This document shows positions 57,868-64,000 of a DNA stretch of 64,000 nt, piece after piece. The translations under genes and the position numbers were made by a program. Below the pieces are notes generated by a model. The model was given only the letters and a program-made list of their open reading frames with translations, searched no databases and had not been told where the DNA came from. The DNA comes from Dichetophora obliterata (lineage: Eukaryota; Arthropoda; Insecta; Diptera; Sciomyzidae): contig OY986439.1 in the NCBI GenBank assembly GCA_963920525.1, forward strand, positions 40,862,819 to 40,926,818. The letters run 5' to 3'. Positions within the stretch are counted from its first letter, which is position 1, and each line of letters opens with the position of its first letter.

Positions 57868-58838
57868 TATATATATATATACCAGGATATGCACAGCAAC
57901 TTTTATAATTTTTTTTTCTTTCAATGATTTCTCATTAGATATGATTTTTTTTTTTTTTTTGTCAAAAGATTCCTTTTTTTCGTTTTGCTTTAAATGCTTA
58001 TATGAGATATATTTTCAGCTTCTTTAACTTAGGCACTCTTTGTTTTGAGCTCCCCAAACAATGAATCTGTTTACGTCATAAATTTTTTGTTCTAAGTGTG
58101 ATACTTTCATAAAATGTTTATTCAGAATGGGGCCAATGAACGCTTTTGTGAGATACTCGTATATTTCACATGATTTTTCTATTCAGTAAATATATGTATA
58201 TGAGAAAATCCTGTGAAAACCACCTGCTTTCTCACATCTAAGCTGAACACAAAGAACTAATATTTATTTTGACATACGTATATATGTCAATCTGTGTTCG
58301 TTTTGACAAAGACTCTTAACAACGTTGACAATAACTGGGGAATAGAGCTGAAATTAAGCTGAAAAGAAGCTGAAAAAGACTTTAAAACAATTTATTGTCG
58401 TTAAATTCATAAAGCACAACTTTATGATTTCAAGTACTTCATGCACGTAAGCATCCTTTACACATTAAAAAGTCTTCTGGACCCTTTTGTAAATGAAATA
58501 AGATACTTAATTGTGACATAAATTATCACAAAATTTCTGCATCAGCTACTTTTCATAAGTTGAATACACCTTTCTGCTGAAATATAATATTATGTTAATT
58601 TATCTTTTCCATAAAGTTCCTTAACTTGTTATGTTATATATTTTACTTATTTGGTTTATATATTGCTATGTCCTTAACATAATTTACGTGCATAAGTTCT
58701 GACTTTATCCAAAAAAATCTATTATAATATATACATTCAATCCATGTTAAGTACCTGCCCGCATTAGTACCGTTTCCGCTTAGATACCACTTAGTTGCTA
58801 TATTTTTCAACAACTTGCATATTAAACTCCTCTTTTTA
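57868..58838. other. TA microsatellite, then unclassified DNA
   Basis: TATATATATATATA follows the Helitron-like tip (57868-57881). The palindrome TTGACATACGTATATATGTCAA lies near 58269-58290. No gene recognised. Confidence 0.4.
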
Positions 58839-59232
58839 CCCGACTACGGCGAAGCAAAAGGAACGGTATATGTGTTTGACCGGTATGTATGTATGTATGT
58901 TCATCTGTTCCACTCTCACTTCTCAACTAGTTATCATAATTCAACAAATGAGGTATCATTGGAAACGTTTTGATCGTCTGCTGGTTATAGGCTATGTGAC
59001 GTCACATCAATTTAATAAATTTAATAAAGCGCCCCCTAGAGCAGCGGTCGTCCGCGCCTAAAGTCTTTCCACTCTTTTACAATAACTTCAAGATTTTCAT
59101 GATTGTTGTAATTCGCCGAATCGTTCACAGGTGCAGCTGCACCGCAACAATACTACAATATGTTGTTGTTTTTTTCTTTTCGTTATTGATTAATACAGCG
59201 CGTGCTTTTTGTTGGTGTTTTTTTACTAGTTA

Positions 59233-59758
59233 TGCCGTGGTTATGCTAGCCAAACATGATTGCCGAACATTTTTTGTTGTTATTGTTTCACGTATAAAAT
59301 TAAGAAATGAACTTTCTCTCATATTCATTTTCTCGCTCTCGGACCGAACATTTTGATTGCTGATTGAAACGCCAAACATGCCGAACTTTCCAGTGTTGGC
59401 TGTAGTCATTTTGTATAATAGCATCAAAAAAGTAGGTAAAAGTATTAAAAAGTGATTGTGTCTTCACGTAACCCTTAACATAAACAGCTAGCTAGCATGT
59501 CAGATATATGCAAACCATTTTATTTAAGATATTATAATAAAAATTCAGAGTAAGTTATATCAGTTCGTGTATTTTAATTCGTTAATTTTAAGTACACAAA
59601 TGCAAATTAGGGTTGTGCTTTTTTGTGTTTTGACATACTATTACATATAATGCAACTGTGCAACCAATCATAGCATAACCACCAAACAAACATTTCAGCG
59701 AAGAGAACAAATTAACAAAAACTAACACCGAACATGTTTGGCTAGCATAACCACGGCA
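59233..59758. mobile_element. MITE with perfect 26-bp ends and TTA duplication, 526 bp
   Basis: TGCCGTGGTTATGCTAGCCA opens the left end (59233-59258). The right end (59733-59758) is its exact reverse complement over 26 nt. TTA flanks at 59230-59232 and 59759-59761, PIF/Harbinger style. CCGAACATT and related boxes repeat inside. No transposase. Confidence 0.88.
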
Positions 59759-60091
59759 TTAGTAAAAGCAGTGCATGCAAACGCGAAAAATTCTTGCTAT
59801 ACTGAAGGTTTATTGTTGGTAATTTTGGGTAGTGTTTCGTCGCTACCGCCATGCGTGTTGTTGCTTTTATATGTTGTTTTTCGTAGCCAACGATTTGTTG
59901 GTTTCTGTTGTAATTGTTGTTGCACTCTTCAAAAAAATGTTTGACGATCCCTGCTCTAGAGCAGAGTTGTAAATCCCATAGCTCTTTTAGCTCACTTACA
60001 ACAACTGCAATATTTCCGTGTGTGTTGTAATTCGAGGAATTATGTACATGACATTGTTGTTGCTTGCTCGCGTCGAAAGCTAGCTATCAAT

Positions 60092-60470
60092 GGCCGCATT
60101 CAGCGCAGACAACAGTTGGGAACTGCTGTGTAAAAATTCGCTGAATGGTCGAATTTCGGGAGCGCTAACTAAAACTGATTAGGTAGCGAATGCCTTAATC
60201 GAGCGAACGAATTCTATGGTACATGAACACAACTGTTTGTTTAGCTGTCAGATGCTGCTATTGACGCTGTTAAGTTAATAAACACAGAAAGGACGCAGCA
60301 AATTTAAGTGAGAAACCTTTACAATTGAATTAAATTTACATAAAAATTAAATATATAAAAATGAAACTAACTTCAGACGTGTAGAGAAGCAACACATTCA
60401 GAGAAAACATCGCGCACTAAGTTAGCGATACCATTACAGTTCACAATAGTTGTCTGCGCTGAATGCGGCC
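60092..60470. mobile_element. MITE with about 34-bp inverted ends, 379 bp
   Basis: GGCCGCATTCAGCGCAGACA opens the left end (60092) and its reverse complement closes the right end (60470). Matching continues to ...AACTG with a few differences. AAT lies on both sides (60089-60091 and 60471-60473), a possible 3-bp duplication. Family not assigned. Confidence 0.8.
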
Positions 60471-61062
60471 AATGTTATTGCTGCTGTGGTTTTTTTTTTG
60501 TTGGTATTTTCTCGTAGTGCACACTCAAAGTGGTGGCGAGTTTTTTGTTGTAGCATATTCAATATCACTTGTCTGGAATAATTTTGCTGGAATAGATGCT
60601 GAAAACCTTTTTTTACAATTTTTTTTAAAGAGACATTAGCTCAGTGTGCTCATGTTGTTGTTTTTGTTTTTATTTTTTCGTCGCCATCAAAGCTTTAATA
60701 TTTTTTATTTTTTTTTTAATTTGTTATTTACCTCACTGCCACAACACCTCTGCTCTAGAGGACATTAAGTCATAAACAAAAAAATTTATTGACATAAGCA
60801 AATGAGATATCGTTAGAAGTGCTTTAATCGCCCGCTGAAGTAAAATTATGTGACGTCACATAAAGTTGAATGTGGTGCCCTCTAGAGGCAATTATAGAGT
60901 GCCCTCTAACTTCTAAACTACCCTTACTTCTAAACTACTTATTATAATTTGACAAATAAGGTATCGTTGGAAGCGTTTTGATCAAAGCCTGGCTAAAGGC
61001 CACGTGACGTAACGATTATATAAAAATTATATCCCAAAAATAATTTCAATAAAAAATAAGTT

Positions 61063-61401
61063 CAAAAAACTAAGACCCGACTACTACAAAATACGCTCTA
61101 AAAAGTATGAAACAAGAAAATATTCTCATCTGAAATTGTAGTGTGCAAACTATTAAGAATTGTTTAATTTATTTCTTATTTATTTCAATACATTCTAAGC
61201 GATTACTTATTTGGTAAGTTTACCAATTACTACTGGTAAGCGATCATAAGCTTAAGGGCAAAGTGCATCACGCTATATATACATCTAGAGAATTAAACGA
61301 AATACATTGAATACTTTGTACATAACAATTTGATATGAGAATATTTTCTTGTTTGATACTGTTTAGAGCGTGCTTTTTAATAGTCGGGCTTTAGTTTTTT
61401 T
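61063..61401. mobile_element. MITE-like inverted repeat, arms about 64 bp, 339 bp
   Basis: AAAAAACTAAGACCCGACTA near 61064-61083 and the reverse complement of 61382-61401 (TAAAAAAACTAAAGCCCGACTA) pair, and pairing continues through ACGCTCTAAAAAGTATGAAAC to AAGAAAATATTCTCAT at about 85-90 percent. The tip CCCGACTA resembles the start of the 58839 repeat. Flanking duplication not fixed. Confidence 0.65.
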
Positions 61402-61723
61402 ACTAATTTTTTGGTACTCCTGCTTTATTAACATTCTCGCTAAAGCTCCACCAATCTCAGCGCTTTATTAAAAAAACTTAGTTTCATCCCCTTTAAGTGC
61501 CTTTTTCAAAATCCTTGAAAATCAAGATCAACACATAAATTTTGCAATTTGTGAAAAAAGAATTAGGAAAGCACAAAGTCAAAATGTAATTTACGATAAA
61601 TTCGAGGACAATTTCTCTAATAAACTATAAGTACCTGTAACGGTGATTCGTTACAAAGTTGCACCCCGCTCCCTATGCCACTACTCAACTACACCACTGT
61701 GCATTCAACTCAACCAACAGCCA

Positions 61724-61727
<4 letters not shown>

Positions 61728-61777
<50 letters not shown>
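61728..61777 (+). repeat. (CA)25 microsatellite
   Basis: Fifty uninterrupted bases of CA. Three frames read through it as Thr-His or Val-Cys runs and are artefacts. Confidence 0.98.
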
Positions 61778-61778
<1 letters not shown>

Positions 61779-62039
61779 CCAGCACATTCAACGTAGCCAA
61801 CAGCCGAGTCTACGTAAACCAAACGCAACAGCCAGACACGATATAATTCCCAGAAGGTTTCTAACGACATATGAATAAGTATGGCGCATTGTGACAGACT
61901 TCGGCACGGCTCGAGAGCGTAGTGCTTTGTTCGGTCTCTTACTTGTTGAAAACGATAACAAGTCCGTTGGTTCAAAACGAGCTATCGCATGGTGGCTCGT
62001 ATTAATACATTTAGTTTTTAAGTATTATAAGCAGTAGTT

Positions 62040-62415
62040 AGTGGGCTCATCACGTTGGCTTCGGCCGATCGGGAGTCTCGATTAGTCTTATTTTATTTGC
62101 TAGTGGTCCCATCACGTCGGCCTTGGTCGGTCGGGTGTCCACAACAAAATCATTCTCTCTAGGCTCATCACGTCGGCTTCGGTCGGTCGGGAGTCCACCG
62201 TAGTTAGTGGGACCATCACGTCGGCTTCGGTCGGTCGGGGTCACAACATTTTTTTTTTTATTTTAATTACTTAGTGGTGCCATCACGTCGGCTTCGGTCG
62301 GTCTGGAGTCTCGACTATATTTAATTTTTTATTACCTAGTGGTGCCATCACGTCGGCTTTGGTCGGTCGGGCGCCCACAATAAACATTCTCTTTTGTCAA
62401 TCACGTCGGCTTTTG
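62040..62415 (+). repeat. GC-richer minisatellite, about 60-bp units
   Basis: Seven diverged units share CATCACGTCGGCTTCGGTCG then GTCGGGAGTC, near 62047, 62111, 62167, 62215, 62281, 62347 and 62400 (partial), 48-66 bp apart. The 64-codon minus frame 62050-62244 translates the repeat and is not a gene. The array lies inside a possible element bounded by ATAAGTACC (see findings). Confidence 0.88.
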
Positions 62416-62625
62416 TTAGACGATAGCCTGACGTACAGATATGTATACTTAGGAATTCTATTATATATATTATTTTATTGTTATTACCCTATCGTTAGAA
62501 TAAGTACCAAGGCGCTTCACGCCGTATACAGACATTTGTAAATATATATATTTAATACAAATTATGTACAATAATACAAAATATTAAATAACACAGCGTA
62601 GTCGGGTCTTGCCAAAGTCGTTGTC

Positions 62626-62730
62626 ACACCGAACATCACCGAACTTCATTGAACACCGAATAAACACCGATACATACCGAACATCTCCAAACTTCAGCGA
62701 ACACCGAACATCACCAAACTTCACCGAACA
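62626..62730 (+). repeat. Minisatellite of CACCGAACATCACCAAACTT units
   Basis: About five irregular units of 18-25 bp with CACCGAACATCACC and AACTTCA. Outside the array, the block continues to an AATAAAG near 62893. Confidence 0.8.
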
Positions 62731-63084
62731 CGGAAAGTAATCGAACCAGCGTCGGCAGATTCACTCACGACTGTATATTTATCGTTCGTATTCCTAAAAT
62801 ATTGTGTATTGTAAGAAAGACTTACTCATATGATTACACTAAGAGAAAAATATATATGATATTGTATACACTGCTAAAAATTTAAGATTTAATAATAAAG
62901 CATAAAAATATCATCTGAGCACTAAAATCAACAAGTCTTCTTATTTATTTTGGACAAAAGTTTGAGGGTCTTTTGTTTGACCCTGGAGCCCCTGAGCATA
63001 CCTCAGCCTTTGAATAAAACCCCCTTACAAGTCTTTAATCAGTCCCTAAGTCAAACCTAGCGAGGTAAAAATTTGTATATGGGC
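62731..63084. other. Unclassified DNA
   Basis: A slightly GC-richer patch near 62960-63060 (GACCCTGGAGCCCCTGAGC). No paired ends found. Confidence 0.35.
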
Positions 63085-63667
63085 ATTTCCGCAGAAAAGT
63101 TTACCGTGACCAAAAAATTGACACTTATTATTTTTTGATATTATCTAAGAGAAACATTTTGATTTTATAAATTAAAGCAATTTATACATAAATTCATTTA
63201 CCATAATAATCAAATCTACTGCACTGTTTCACAAATGTAGTTTTTCTTTTTCGTAAATGTTTAGTAAATGTTTCGTCAACTTTTATTGTTTTAGTAAAAA
63301 TGGAAGATATGGGCTAAAGATAATGAAAAAATTAGGTCACTTGGAAAATAAACCTATATTATTTCGAATCCATCTACAAAAAGTTGTTGACAAAAGGTCT
63401 TGCCCAATTCAGAGAGTTTTTCAAATGTTGTAATCCATGTCAAAAATCACATCCGTTTTTTTCACAATCACAAACGTAACGCCAGCATTTTTATTTTTGC
63501 TTATTTCCTTAAATCCTTATGGTCGATTGTTGTCATTGTTTTAACTTAATTTAGTGCTATTTGATTGCTACGAAAATACAAGAAACCGTTTTAAATATTA
63601 GACTTTTTCATTCTTTTTTATAAATACTTTTTGGTACTAATCGTACGTAACGCCAGTTTAGAAATGC
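63085..63667. repeat. Dispersed repeat, copy 2 (CGTAACGCC family)
   Basis: Collinear with 33200-34262, from CATTTCCGCAGAAAAGTTTACC to ATCGTACGTAACGCCAG near 63636-63652. CGTAACGCC occurs twice here (63475, 63644). Confidence 0.65.
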
Positions 63668-64000
63668 GCACATAGCTTGTCTTCAAAACCTATCTAGTTT
63701 TATATAAAAAAACACTGTAAAGGAAAAGTAAAAAAAAATAATTGATTTTGGGTGTGTAGAAAAATAAATTTTGCCTGCTCTCCAAATAATGCGATTATTT
63801 ACGCCTTGAATTCGTTCACAACGAAAATTTTGTTTTGCTATTAATTGTAATACGTGCTAATTTAGTGGGTGAAAAAGTTTGAGCCTATGAGACATTCTTG
63901 ATCATAAAATTACTCTGATTTCTGAATAGACAAAAAAGTCGAATTGATTCTGTTTCAAGACATTTTTACATGTTTATTATCGGAGCAGAGTATTCAAGCA
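63668..64000. other. AT-rich DNA to the window edge
   Basis: No gene, paired ends or known repeat recognised. Confidence 0.4.

Larger units (their letters stand above)
58839..61062. repeat. Mosaic of an unclassified fly repeat, with CTCTAGAG boxes, hosting two MITEs
   Basis: CCCGACTACGGCGAAGCAAAAGG opens a stretch with GTATGTATGTATGT, then CAAATGAGGTATCATTGGAAA. Diverged versions of the latter return near 60801 and 60956 (AAATAAGGTATCGTTGGAAG). GTGACGTCACAT occurs near 58997 and 60851. CTCTAGAG/GCTCTAGAGC boxes lie near 59036, 59951, 60752 and 60883. TTACAACAACTGCAATATTTCC (59997) parallels TTACAATAACTTCAAGATTTTC (59078), implying internal duplication. The frames at 58795, 59099 and 59738 are not genes. 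Confidence 0.55.

Noticed and set aside
61643..61975. Frames through the CA run on both strands
   Set aside because: Thr-His and Val-Cys runs come from the microsatellite.
62050..62415. Regular GC-rich repeats resembling a CRISPR array, and a 64-codon frame
   Set aside because: Repeats are diverged and the 'spacers' are AT filler. The genome is eukaryotic. The frame merely translates the minisatellite.

Overview
The window reads as non-coding DNA from a fly genome (Diptera, probably a higher fly). It is very AT-rich, with long A and T runs and no dense coding. It holds mariner, piggyBac, hAT, pogo, LINE and Helitron relatives, CAA/TTG-rich unique stretches, and fly-type start-site and splice motifs. 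No complete host protein-coding gene is visible. The one long intact reading frame is a mariner transposase. The window is best read as intergenic DNA, or the inside of a very large intron, filled by layered transposon insertions. The species cannot be named from the sequence.

Layout. Positions 0.3-3.8 kb hold a three-level nest: a 1300-bp mariner (1690-2989, TA duplication, perfect 20-bp inverted ends) sits in a decayed LINE reverse transcriptase (about 1.03-3.56 kb), which sits beside a pogo-like transposase tail. Positions 4343-4958 hold an internally deleted piggyBac-type element that keeps the asymmetric 13-3-19 / 19-31-13 end layout. A small MITE lies at 5.6-5.9 kb. Positions 6.2-7.13 kb are a possible first exon (leader, good start context, 20 codons, GTATGT donor). 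Positions 9-19 kb carry tRNA-like cores, a 1.6-kb element with 31-bp inverted ends, a 55-bp minisatellite, an 826-bp hAT-type element and a GC-richer block of unknown origin.

Positions 21.7-28.6 kb are the densest cluster: a near-perfect 314-bp-arm hairpin (candidate hairpin-RNA locus), a TTAA-flanked element with a second, older foldback of about 600-bp arms, a second TTAA-flanked MITE sharing its TTAA, a tandem repeat split by an hAT-type MITE with an exact 8-bp duplication, and a pogo-like element that itself contains an hAT-type MITE. Positions 28.6-30.8 kb look unique. Positions 30791-32098 hold a mariner with an intact 362-codon transposase on the minus strand, and 43172-43677 is a deleted relative.

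Positions 50403-57867 are two copies of a 3726-bp Helitron-like element in direct tandem, 13 bp apart, with a constant offset of 3739 and no difference in the parts compared. Positions 58.8-61.4 kb are a mosaic with three more inverted-end elements. Positions 61.6-62.7 kb hold a (CA)25 run and two minisatellites. The last kilobase repeats a family also seen at 33.2-34.3 kb.

Except for the intact mariner transposase, which could in principle mobilise its own ends and related ones, the sequences do not form a working pathway. They record insertion history. Identities are estimates from reading by eye; no search or alignment program was used.
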